Positions 1-4,684 of a DNA stretch of 6,483 nt are shown here, piece by piece; positions within the stretch are counted from its first letter, which is position 1; every line of letters begins with the position of its first letter. The stretch is from Negativicutes bacterium (GTDB lineage: Bacteria; Bacillota; Negativicutes; JAGOZY01), in assembly GCA_018058445.1 (NCBI GenBank), contig JAGOZY010000066.1:1-6483 (forward strand). Direction: 5' to 3'. The translations under genes and the position numbers were made by a program. The notes beneath the pieces are model-generated. The model did no database searches and was not told the DNA's origin. It saw only the letters and a program-made list of their open reading frames with translations.

Positions 1-1
1 C

Positions 2-799
2 ATTAAGGATATGATCATGTCGGAGATCGAGCCTATGGACATTCAGAGCCTTTATAACACAATGATGAGAAACGGAATGAAGGGTTCTAGCTGCCAAAGA
101 TTACACGCTATACTACGCAGTATATTCCGTGATGCGAAAGACAATAATATCGTATCCCGAAATATTATGCTCATAGTGAAGAGGCCTAAGGCAGAAGCCC
201 CGCCTATTCGTTTTTTAAGTCCCGAGGAATTGATCCTCTTCATGGATGCTGCCAAAGGGGAAAAAGCTGAGATTGCTGTTTGGATTGCAGCTTATACTGG
301 GATTAGATCCGGGGAAGCTCTTGCCTTACGTTGGGAAAATATTGACTTAGACAATGGATTAATTCATATTGTCGGAACACTCAAAAAGTCCAAGGCCGAA
401 GGTTGGAAAATTTCTAAGCCTAAAACTCCAAGTAGCTTGCGAACGATCCCTATTCATGAGCCACTTATCGGGAAGCTAAAAGAGTACAAGGAAAAATGGG
501 AGCCGAATTATTGGGGACTGCTTACAATTGGAAAACAGGGCCGACCTCTTCCAAAATCGAGCCTCACCTTATCCATTAAGCGAATTCGAGAGAAGGCTGG
601 GTTAAATATCAGCTTCCACGGCTTACGACACTCAGTCGCGTCAATGCTCGTAAGTGCTAATACTGGAATAACTGATGTTCAATCTTTGCTCGGTCACGCT
701 AACCCAAATACAACTCTAAAAATCTATTCTCATGCTCAAAAAACGGCAAAAAAAATAACAACCGAAAAGGTTGCTGACATTCTCAATAAGCTCCAATAG
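2..799 (+). CDS. int: Phage tyrosine integrase, 5'-truncated by window edge
   Basis: Site-specific tyrosine recombinase that would integrate and excise the phage. The frame is open to the left edge, so the ATG at 11 is probably internal and roughly 100 N-terminal residues (arm-binding and part of the core-binding domain) lie outside. Numbering from that ATG, residues 1-60 are the helical end of the core-binding domain and about 67-255 the catalytic domain. The full active-site set is visible: Arg99 in TGIRSGEAL, Lys138 in the beta-hairpin (KPKTPSS), His203 and Arg206 in HGLRH, His229 in LLGH, and the nucleophile Tyr239 in TLKIYSH. It therefore looks functional. The TAG stop overlaps the first of the AGCACAC repeats proposed as integrase arm sites, and a hairpin terminator follows at 826-851. 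It converges with the phage late operon, the usual arrangement around attP. Confidence 0.95.
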   Translation: MKDMIMSEIEPMDIQSLYNTMMRNGMKGSSCQRLHAILRSIFRDAKDNNIVSRNIMLIVKRPKAEAPPIRFLSPEELILFMDAAKGEKAEIAVWIAAYTGIRSGEALALRWENIDLDNGLIHIVGTLKKSKAEGWKISKPKTPSSLRTIPIHEPLIGKLKEYKEKWEPNYWGLLTIGKQGRPLPKSSLTLSIKRIREKAGLNISFHGLRHSVASMLVSANTGITDVQSLLGHANPNTTLKIYSHAQKTAKKITTEKVADILNKLQ

Positions 800-817
800 C
801 ACACAATCGAGCACACA
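798..817 (+). repeat. Direct repeat pair AGCACACA (putative left arm sites)
   Basis: Two exact copies of AGCACACA at 798-805 and 810-817, period 12, beginning inside the int stop codon. Together with the related pair at 1028-1046 they fit integrase arm-type binding sites. Function is inferred from position and spacing. Confidence 0.6.
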
Positions 818-825
818 GAAAAGTA

Positions 826-851
826 AAAAGCCCGCAATTACGCGGGCTTTT
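826..851 (+). terminator. Rho-independent terminator after integrase, probably bidirectional
   Basis: Ten-base inverted repeat AAAAGCCCGC (826-835) and GCGGGCTTTT (842-851) with a six-base loop. On the plus strand it ends the int transcript with TTTTA; on the minus strand the stem runs into a T5 tract and would end transcription through the short ybaB-like frame, whose stop codon (850-852) overlaps the right arm. In an integrated state it would insulate int from host transcription coming through the target gene's start. Confidence 0.85.
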
Positions 852-906
852 AGTCTTTATACTCTTTCTTCATCATGCCTGCCATTTGCCCAGCGTTTCC
901 AAACAT
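850..906 (-). pseudogene. ybaB: 18-codon ORF resembling the 5' end of host ybaB; likely attP core
   Basis: Reading on the minus strand, an ATG at 906 follows AAGGAG (918-923) by 11 bases and opens a frame beginning MFGNAGQMAGMMKK, then four unrelated residues and a TAA that overlaps the terminator at 826-851. The Met-Phe-Gly start, Gly/Met/Asn-rich stretch and Met-Lys-Lys match the N-terminus of YbaB/EbfC nucleoid-associated proteins as I recall them (E. coli starts MFGKGG...MKQ). Only the gene start is present; the roughly 100-residue remainder is absent. This is what is expected where a phage carries a copy of the 5' end of its target gene, so that integration restores a full gene with phage-supplied ribosome binding site. 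Alternative: a phage leader peptide with chance resemblance. No database comparison was possible. Confidence 0.5.
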
Positions 907-931
907 AATATATTCAACTCCTTGTATTTAT

Positions 932-946
932 TGGCTTCTTTAGCCA
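932..946. repeat. Short inverted repeat upstream of the ybaB-like start
   Basis: TGGCT (932-936) and AGCCA (942-946) form a perfect 5-bp dyad around a five-base centre. Dyads with short spacers are typical of tyrosine recombinase core sites, but this could equally be an operator or chance. It sits just upstream of the ribosome binding site of the ybaB-like frame. Confidence 0.3.
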
Positions 947-972
947 TTTAACAACCATTTTTCAACATTCTG

Positions 973-1011
973 TTTTTGTCGTTAATTGTCCTTTTTATCG
1001 CTTTTTGTCGT
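973..1011 (+). repeat. TTTTTGTCGT direct repeats in the attP region
   Basis: Exact copies of TTTTTGTCGT at 973-982 and 1002-1011, with a degenerate copy (TTTTTATCGC) at 992-1001 directly before the second. They lie between the putative core and the AGCTCACG pair. They may be binding sites for excisionase, a host bending protein or the integrase; nothing in the sequence decides which. Confidence 0.5.
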
Positions 1012-1025
1012 CGTTTTTTTTAAAC

Positions 1026-1046
1026 ACAGCTCACGAACAGCTCACG
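1026..1046 (+). repeat. Direct repeat pair ACAGCTCACG (putative right arm sites)
   Basis: ACAGCTCACG occurs exactly at 1026-1035 and 1037-1046, period 11. The core AGCTCAC differs by one base from the AGCACAC pair beside the int stop and has the same orientation, supporting a common binding protein, most simply the integrase. Confidence 0.6.
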
Positions 1047-1104
1047 CTTTTCATTATATCATGCTTTCCCATTTATGAGATTTCTTCTTTTAAAAAGTTT
1101 AATA

Positions 1105-1143
1105 AAAAAGCTGCTCTTTTCGCAATGAAAATAACAGCTTTTT
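1105..1143 (-). terminator. Possible terminator of the GNAT cassette
   Basis: Inverted repeat AAAAAGCTG (1105-1113) and CAGCTTTTT (1135-1143), with an inner TTTTC/GAAAA pairing (1117-1121 and 1127-1131). On the minus strand the stem ends in a run of six T. It lies about 140 bases past the acetyltransferase stop and would block its transcript from entering the attP region. GC content of the stem is low, so efficiency is uncertain. The 907-1283 interval otherwise holds only the attP repeats and a 14-base dyad at 1158-1171; no credible gene. Confidence 0.5.
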
Positions 1144-1283
1144 CGGTCTTTGGTCAGAGAGCGGTCGCTCTTTCTATTGTAGTTACTTTTTGTGTTTATT
1201 TTTTTCAATATTTTAATCTCTTTTAGACATAAAAAAAGAAGCTACCAACTCAATTAAGAGTCAGTGCCTATTTTTCATTAATC

Positions 1284-1931
1284 TTAAAATTCAAAATTAC
1301 TTAAGTCCCTAAGCATTTGTATCAAATACTTGCCTCTAAAGTCACTTTCTTCGTCGCTATCTAAATCTCTTTTTCCGAACTCAACAAACCCATTAGAGCA
1401 GTAAAAATCTTTTAATTTTTCAACATCCTCACACTCTAGATAAACAAAACGGCCACCAAAAAGGTCGTGGCCTTTTTTGACCTCTTGACATGCAAGCATC
1501 AGTATTTCAGAGCCTGAAATCGGATTATTAAACTCACTGTTATGGTTTTTTCCAAGTTGTGCAATAAGAAGTGACGTTATTTTGTATTCACACCTATCAA
1601 GATCATATGTCCCAAATCGCTTTATTCTTTTTCGAGTCCCCTCGTTAATTCTTTTTGGATTGCTTTTTTTCCCCATAGCCTGCGAGCTTATATAAAAATT
1701 TTTATTTGCCAATGTAAAAAAACCAACAAGATGCCGAATTTTATTTATTTCTAAAAATATAAGTTGTGTTTTTGCTAAGCCTTGTTTCCCAAACTCAATA
1801 GCTTTGTATTTTAAGAATTTTTCAACATCATTCTCGTACAAGGATTCAAAAGAGGAGAGAATAGATTTCACTCTATCCTCTCCTAATTCCTCAACCATCT
1901 TTTCAAGTTGAACAAGTTCGTAAGCACTCAT
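1284..1931 (-). CDS. GNAT-family N-acetyltransferase, possible toxin of a phage TA-like pair
   Basis: A 215-residue protein with a GNAT fold in its C-terminal two-thirds. Residues 1-50 are a charged helical extension. KTQLIFLEI...LVGFFTLANK (about 54-77) fits the central strands. KITSLLIAQLGKN (about 117-129) takes the place of the cofactor-binding strand, written LLgRLAVd in TacT/AtaT-type toxins. GSEILMLACQEVKK (140-153) is the following helix, RFVYLECED (161-169) the next strand, and FYCSNGF (176-182) the conserved C-terminal motif, with Tyr177 at the position of the catalytic tyrosine. The classic RxxGxG/A acetyl-CoA loop is not clearly seen. The ATG overlaps the stop of the upstream 57-residue gene (TAATG) without a strong ribosome binding site, so translation is probably coupled. 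The substrate is unknown: aminoacyl-tRNA if a toxin, otherwise a protein or small molecule. The gene looks more AT-rich than the late operon, suggesting separate acquisition. Confidence 0.78.
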   Translation of the reverse strand: MSAYELVQLEKMVEELGEDRVKSILSSFESLYENDVEKFLKYKAIEFGKQGLAKTQLIFLEINKIRHLVGFFTLANKNFYISSQAMGKKSNPKRINEGTRKRIKRFGTYDLDRCEYKITSLLIAQLGKNHNSEFNNPISGSEILMLACQEVKKGHDLFGGRFVYLECEDVEKLKDFYCSNGFVEFGKRDLDSDEESDFRGKYLIQMLRDLSNFEF

Positions 1932-2104
1932 TATTTATCACCGAATAAATTTTTAATCTCGTCTTGTTTTACATTTCGTACAGATCGAGACATTACAGTT
2001 TTTTTCGAAGATTTACCTTCTGCATTTTCAAGCGCAGAAAGAAATTTCAAATTTTCAGTCCTTTTCGTTATATAAATATTTTTCAGAATACTTTTAGTGG
2101 CCAT
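1931..2104 (-). CDS. Small basic protein paired with the GNAT enzyme, candidate antitoxin
   Basis: A 57-residue Lys-rich protein starting MATKSILKNIYI and containing FLSALENAEGKSSKK (about 21-35), a basic SRSVRNVKQDEI stretch and a C-terminal IKNLFGDK. I chose the ATG at 2104: the upstream in-frame GTG at 2113 lies inside the ribosome binding site GGAGG, which is eight bases before this ATG. It is the first gene of a two-gene unit, and its TAA overlaps the acetyltransferase ATG by one base. Gene order (small first, enzyme second), coupling and a private promoter match type II toxin-antitoxin architecture. The sequence does not show the ribbon-helix-helix pattern of known GNAT-toxin antitoxins. 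I recall similar short proteins beside GNAT genes in Firmicutes phages but cannot name a family. It could instead be an adaptor or substrate of the enzyme. Confidence 0.65.
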   Translation of the reverse strand: MATKSILKNIYITKRTENLKFLSALENAEGKSSKKTVMSRSVRNVKQDEIKNLFGDK

Positions 2105-2197
2105 ACCAGCCACCTCCTTCTAGCAAGTAATAATTATCTAAATGAGAAAGTCCTTTGCATTCTTGGCTAGTTTCTAGATTCTTTTCCCTATATTATG

Positions 2198-2217
2198 TTA
2201 GAACTCACTTCTTCTAA
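2198..2217. promoter_or_regulatory. Inverted repeat, putative operator of the GNAT cassette
   Basis: TTAGAA (2198-2203) and TTCTAA (2212-2217) form a perfect 6-bp dyad with an eight-base centre, just downstream of the -10 box at 2229-2234 and before the first gene. That position suits a repressor site, possibly for autoregulation by the small protein. AT-rich dyads arise easily by chance, so this is tentative. Confidence 0.35.
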
Positions 2218-2228
2218 TAAGTTACTTT

Positions 2229-2259
2229 CTTATAATCTAATTCTACTATGTAATGTCAA
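2229..2259 (-). promoter_or_regulatory. Sigma-70-type promoter of the GNAT cassette
   Basis: On the minus strand a perfect TTGACA (2254-2259) is followed after 19 bases by TATAAG (2229-2234), five of six matches to the -10 consensus. The spacer is two bases longer than optimal. It lies about 125 bases upstream of the ATG at 2104 and downstream of the late-operon terminator, so the cassette can be expressed independently of phage late genes, for example in lysogens. Confidence 0.7.
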
Positions 2260-2311
2260 GAAAAAAGATACATTTTGTCCTATAAAAATTTCTTGTCATA
2301 CACCATGGAAC

Positions 2312-2351
2312 AAAAAAAGAGCCCTACCCCCGAAGGAGTAGAGCTCTTTTT
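2312..2351 (-). terminator. Strong terminator of the late/lysis operon
   Basis: A 12-bp stem (2319-2330 with 2335-2346, two G-T wobbles when read on the minus strand) closed by a C(UUCG)G tetraloop, one of the most stable RNA loops known, followed on the minus strand by seven T (2312-2318). It lies 25-30 bases beyond the last lysis gene. On the plus strand the stem is followed by five T, so it may also work in that direction. It separates the late operon from the GNAT cassette promoter. Confidence 0.92.
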
Positions 2352-2376
2352 GTAAACCTGATTTATTTTAGCATAG

Positions 2377-2916
2377 TCAAAACCAAACAGTAATTTGACC
2401 CTTCACGTCTTTATCCTGGTTGATGTAAACATCCCCGTCCCAGTGTTTAAATTGTCGATTAACACGTGCTCCGGCATTAGGATGATTATCACCTACCGTC
2501 CAGTCCGCATAAGCTCCCACACGCCACTTTTGATGAACTGTAGGTACTTCGACTTCAAACTTGATGGTACTATCCTGATTCATTACGATTTTTCCATTTT
2601 CAAACTTCTGTGTCTCACCTTGTAAAAGACCAAATTCGTGATCTTTTCCGTTGACCTTTACACCGATTTTAGGCTGATTTATGTTTGCCTCTAAGTCGGT
2701 GTTTTCTTTTTGACCGGTTACCGGATCGATTGCTCTAGCCACATATTGGATTTGAGTTTCGGTTTCGACCTTCACTACTTCCTTAACGACCGGTTTTTCA
2801 ATATCCACCCGTTTTTCAATCGTTCGCGGAAAATGCTGATAAGTAATATAGCTGCCAACTCCCGCACCGAGCAGGAAGCAGACAGCTATGACGAGTATCC
2901 ATGTTCTGTTTTTCAA
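2377..2916 (-). CDS. Membrane-anchored beta-rich protein, candidate spanin
   Basis: A 179-residue protein of no family I can name. It starts with TTG at 2916, four bases after a strong GGAGGTG (2921-2927). Residues 6-25 are one transmembrane or uncleaved signal segment, with Lys/Arg before it (N-terminus in the cytoplasm). About 31-56 is a charged Val/Lys/Glu-rich stalk, and 80-179 is rich in predicted beta strands (KIGVKVNG, STIKFEVEVP, WRVGAYADW, GARVNRQF, DVYINQ, GQITVWF). The chain ends in alternating hydrophobic residues and a terminal Phe, a feature of outer-membrane beta proteins. It is the last gene of the lysis operon, after holin, amidase and a mini membrane peptide. In phages of diderm hosts this slot normally holds spanins, which fuse inner and outer membranes. 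That role is inferred from position and topology; no lipobox is present, so it would not be a classical unimolecular spanin. Confidence 0.88.
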   Translation of the reverse strand: MKNRTWILVIAVCFLLGAGVGSYITYQHFPRTIEKRVDIEKPVVKEVVKVETETQIQYVARAIDPVTGQKENTDLEANINQPKIGVKVNGKDHEFGLLQGETQKFENGKIVMNQDSTIKFEVEVPTVHQKWRVGAYADWTVGDNHPNAGARVNRQFKHWDGDVYINQDKDVKGQITVWF

Positions 2917-2934
2917 GTTACACCTCCATTATTT

Positions 2935-3030
2935 TTATCCATACGACACCACGAAAAGCAGGGCAAGAATAAGACACGTTACGGCTACACTATAAGCAAC
3001 TTCGAAGCAATTTCTTATCGCTCGAATCAT
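2935..3030 (-). CDS. 31-residue single-pass membrane peptide in the lysis operon
   Basis: A short frame between amidase and the candidate spanin, starting ATG at 3030, five bases after the amidase stop, with a G5 ribosome binding site formed by the last amidase codons. The peptide begins MIRAIRNCFEVAYSV and continues with a hydrophobic run (about 11-29, including LILALLFVV), ending SYG. The two Arg before the segment predict N-in topology. It stops 18 bases before the next gene's start, so the intergenic space is fully used. Candidate roles are accessory holin, antiholin, pinholin-like peptide or small partner of the spanin candidate. There is a Cys at position 19, but Thr precedes it and hydrophobic residues follow, so it is not a convincing lipobox. 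It could also be a non-functional frame, but spacing and ribosome binding site favour translation. Confidence 0.6.
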   Translation of the reverse strand: MIRAIRNCFEVAYSVAVTCLILALLFVVSYG

Positions 3031-3034
3031 ACTT

Positions 3035-3553
3035 TTAGCCCCCTGCCTGCAGGTGCCAGCTGGCTTTTCCTCGAATGACTTCGCCCCCTGGCTTTATCTG
3101 TCCATCTGCTGAATCGGGCAAATGCCACAAATCCCAACGTTCACAAGTAGTAGCTGGACCGTAGCTATCTAAATCAGCAGCTTCGGCATGAGTCATTACA
3201 ACATCTGCCGAAATTGATAGATTCATTTCAGCGGCAAGAATAGAAACGACCTGACTCATCACTTCGATTTGTGCTTCTGTTGGAGGATAGTCCCCCATCG
3301 CATTTGGACTGGCATTGTAAGCACAACACAAAGTGACTCCAACTGCTCTACCATTCCTGCGCCATGTGTGCGCTTTCTTTTCGGTTAGATCAGTCGTACT
3401 AATGACGATCCCACCGTCTCCTGTAATATTGATATGATAATCGGCAAATGTTTGGTGATATCGTCCCGCCGTCCAGTGTAAGTAGATATGATCAATATAC
3501 CCTCTGGCACTTCTGGCAATTGACTTTAGGTCCTGCAATGTTACATTTTCCAT
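3035..3553 (-). CDS. Phage endolysin, N-acetylmuramoyl-L-alanine amidase
   Basis: A 172-residue single-domain peptidoglycan amidase of the Amidase_2/PGRP fold, expected to cleave the bond between N-acetylmuramic acid and L-Ala and so break the wall at the end of infection. Motifs: DHIYLHWTAG with zinc ligand His26, YHINITGDGGI (39-49), HTWRRNGRAVGVTLCCAYNA (62-81), the PPTEAQ helix start (90-95), MTHAEAAD with His122, and RWDLW with Asp141 as the probable third metal ligand where other members have Cys. There is no signal peptide and no cell-wall-binding domain, so export must depend on the holin encoded just upstream. Its ATG shares one base with the holin stop (TAATG), with GAGAGGG about ten bases ahead, indicating coupling. 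The compact, domain-free form is usual for hosts with thin, outer-membrane-covered peptidoglycan. Confidence 0.92.
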   Translation of the reverse strand: MENVTLQDLKSIARSARGYIDHIYLHWTAGRYHQTFADYHINITGDGGIVISTTDLTEKKAHTWRRNGRAVGVTLCCAYNASPNAMGDYPPTEAQIEVMSQVVSILAAEMNLSISADVVMTHAEAADLDSYGPATTCERWDLWHLPDSADGQIKPGGEVIRGKASWHLQAGG

Positions 3554-4185
3554 TATTCATCGCCCTCTCTATCTCTAGGATTTATACGTTTATCAGATTC
3601 GGATGGTGGCCTTATTGGTGGCGAGTAGCTCCCAATTCCAAAAACTGTACTACCAAGACCCATTAAGGCCCTCCCGAGATCCTGAACCTTGGCCCGCAAA
3701 ATTGCCTCAAGTGCTTGGTCTATAAATTGCCTGATCATCTTTGCTCTTTCTATTCCACAGTCGCCTAGATTGCCGGCGATAGCGCGAAGCTCACAAGCAA
3801 GCAGAAAGCCTACTGCATACTTAGTCCACCCCATGTCAGGATACGCATCATGCATCACCCTCGCCGCCCACAAGATAACGGCCCAAATTGCGACGCGCTG
3901 CAAAAATTTATTGTAAAAAACATGCAGACTTAGATATCCTTTGCGCCAAGCCGCAAGGGTTGATACAGCACAAATCACATCATCGCTATCGGGTCGCTCT
4001 TTTCCGCTTTCCATTAAGCTTTTTCTTGATTCAGCAACAACTTTCGCACCTACGTTTATCACGTAGAGGTACAGCAACGCCCGCGCACCCATGACGTGAC
4101 CGTCAAAAAGATAAGCAACCACACCAACCAAATACTGGATAGGCGGCGATGCGTACACCGCGCAAATGATGCTCCTGTCTGGCAT
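3553..4185 (-). CDS. Phage holin (Holin_4-like) with extended C-terminal tail
   Basis: A 210-residue protein predicted to assemble in the inner membrane and release the amidase. Hydrophobic segments lie at about 8-27, 33-52, 95-112 and 121-138. The core from about 70 to 156 follows the Holin_4 (phi-Cph1/toxin-secretion holin) pattern: a short segment ending LAAWRKGYLS, a basic F..KFLQRVAIW helix, a further helix, then FLLACELRAIAGNLGDCGI, corresponding to the family's nEl.SilEN...G motif. The C-terminus (about 187-210) is a Pro-rich and charged cytoplasmic tail (PPIRPPSESDKR). It is longer than typical 120-150-residue members because of an extra N-terminal hydrophobic region and the tail. ATG at 4185 with AGGAGG (4192-4197) overlapping the upstream stop. 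The amidase follows directly with a one-base overlap, the classic holin-endolysin pair. Confidence 0.78.
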   Translation of the reverse strand: MPDRSIICAVYASPPIQYLVGVVAYLFDGHVMGARALLYLYVINVGAKVVAESRKSLMESGKERPDSDDVICAVSTLAAWRKGYLSLHVFYNKFLQRVAIWAVILWAARVMHDAYPDMGWTKYAVGFLLACELRAIAGNLGDCGIERAKMIRQFIDQALEAILRAKVQDLGRALMGLGSTVFGIGSYSPPIRPPSESDKRINPRDREGDE

Positions 4186-4195
4186 GATGCGCCTC

Positions 4196-4681
4196 CTATT
4201 CTTTGAGTTTTTCTAAAAGAGCCTGATAGACTTCGTCTGGTGTAAATTCCATCGCATCTTCGCCGCCAAAATCAGGCCAAATATGCCTGAGTCTTTTGAC
4301 TACCAGAGTCGTGCAGGTTTCCGTATGCGAGTCCTGCCATTTTCGCCCTAGCCATCGAGCAAGACTTTTGGATATCCGACTGCGAACAAAAATACGAAAA
4401 GCATCATCGGCCCCATAAATGCACTTTTGACTATCCTCAATTGCAACATCTAAAAGAGCTTCTGCCTCACGATGATTAAACGGTAGCTCGATCACATCTG
4501 TCGCGTCAGGGTACAAATTCTCATTTGCAAGCCTTATTCGAGGGGGAAAGGCTTCATACGTGCGCGTAAGGCGATTACTCACGAACAAAAAATGTGCATG
4601 AGTAAATTTTCCACCAATCATAAAACGAACAAATTTACCAAAATTCGAGCTAGGTTCAGTAAAAACAATCTGTACTTTCAT
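4196..4681 (-). CDS. Permuted papain-like (NlpC/P60-type, YiiX-like) protein in late operon
   Basis: A 161-residue protein whose motif order fits circularly permuted papain-fold enzymes: FTHAHFLF with candidate catalytic His28, YEAFPP with Glu43 as possible third residue, and TETCTTLVVKRL with nucleophile Cys123 late in the chain. Members of this superfamily act as peptidases, amidases or acyltransferases on peptide or lipid substrates. Possible roles here are a second wall-cleaving enzyme in lysis, or a tail-associated hydrolase for entry; neither is proven. The start is ATG at 4681; its GGAGGAA ribosome binding site lies inside the last codons of the upstream DUF4376 gene, only three bases separating the two genes. 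No signal peptide or membrane segment is seen. I would not name it beyond the fold; if the three residues prove poorly conserved, the assignment fails. Confidence 0.7.
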   Translation of the reverse strand: MKVQIVFTEPSSNFGKFVRFMIGGKFTHAHFLFVSNRLTRTYEAFPPRIRLANENLYPDATDVIELPFNHREAEALLDVAIEDSQKCIYGADDAFRIFVRSRISKSLARWLGRKWQDSHTETCTTLVVKRLRHIWPDFGGEDAMEFTPDEVYQALLEKLKE

Positions 4682-4684
4682 TTT

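Larger units (their letters stand above)
798..1046. other. Putative phage attachment site (attP) region
   Basis: Seen: two pairs of direct repeats, AGCACACA at 798-805 and 810-817 and AGCTCACG at 1028-1035 and 1039-1046, all in one orientation and spaced 12 and 11 bases, about one helical turn. They share AGCWCACR and flank a segment containing what looks like the 5' end of a bacterial gene (850-906). Known: tyrosine integrases of temperate phages bind paired arm sites either side of a core identical to part of the host target, beside the int gene. Inferred: the core lies somewhere in 860-950. The interval between the int stop and the next gene at 1284 holds no conventional gene. Its exact limits, and which repeats the integrase binds, cannot be fixed without the host sequence. 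Confidence 0.6.

Noticed and set aside
11..13. ATG at 11 as true integrase start
   Set aside because: The frame continues to the left edge and the arm-binding and core-binding domains would be missing.
1005..1226. Plus-strand 73-codon frame in the attP region
   Set aside because: It starts with TTG without a ribosome binding site, covers the repeats and the terminator-like hairpin, and its Phe-rich composition reflects T-rich DNA.
1220..1260. ACTC/GAGT dyad with nearby T run as terminator of the GNAT gene
   Set aside because: Only four paired bases and the T run is about 15 bases away; the hairpin at 1105-1143 is the better candidate.
2105..2113. GTG at 2113 as start of the small protein
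   Set aside because: It overlaps the GGAGG ribosome binding site that serves the ATG at 2104.
1964..2170. Plus-strand 68-codon frame opposite the small antitoxin-like gene
   Set aside because: It lies antisense to a gene with a better ribosome binding site and operon logic; its composition is typical of a shadow frame.
2710..3078. Plus-strand 122-codon frame across the lysis genes
   Set aside because: It runs antisense through the ends of three packed genes and has no family resemblance or start signals.
3689..4094. Plus-strand frames opposite the holin gene
   Set aside because: They overlap each other and the holin, lack ribosome binding sites, and show no recognisable domain.
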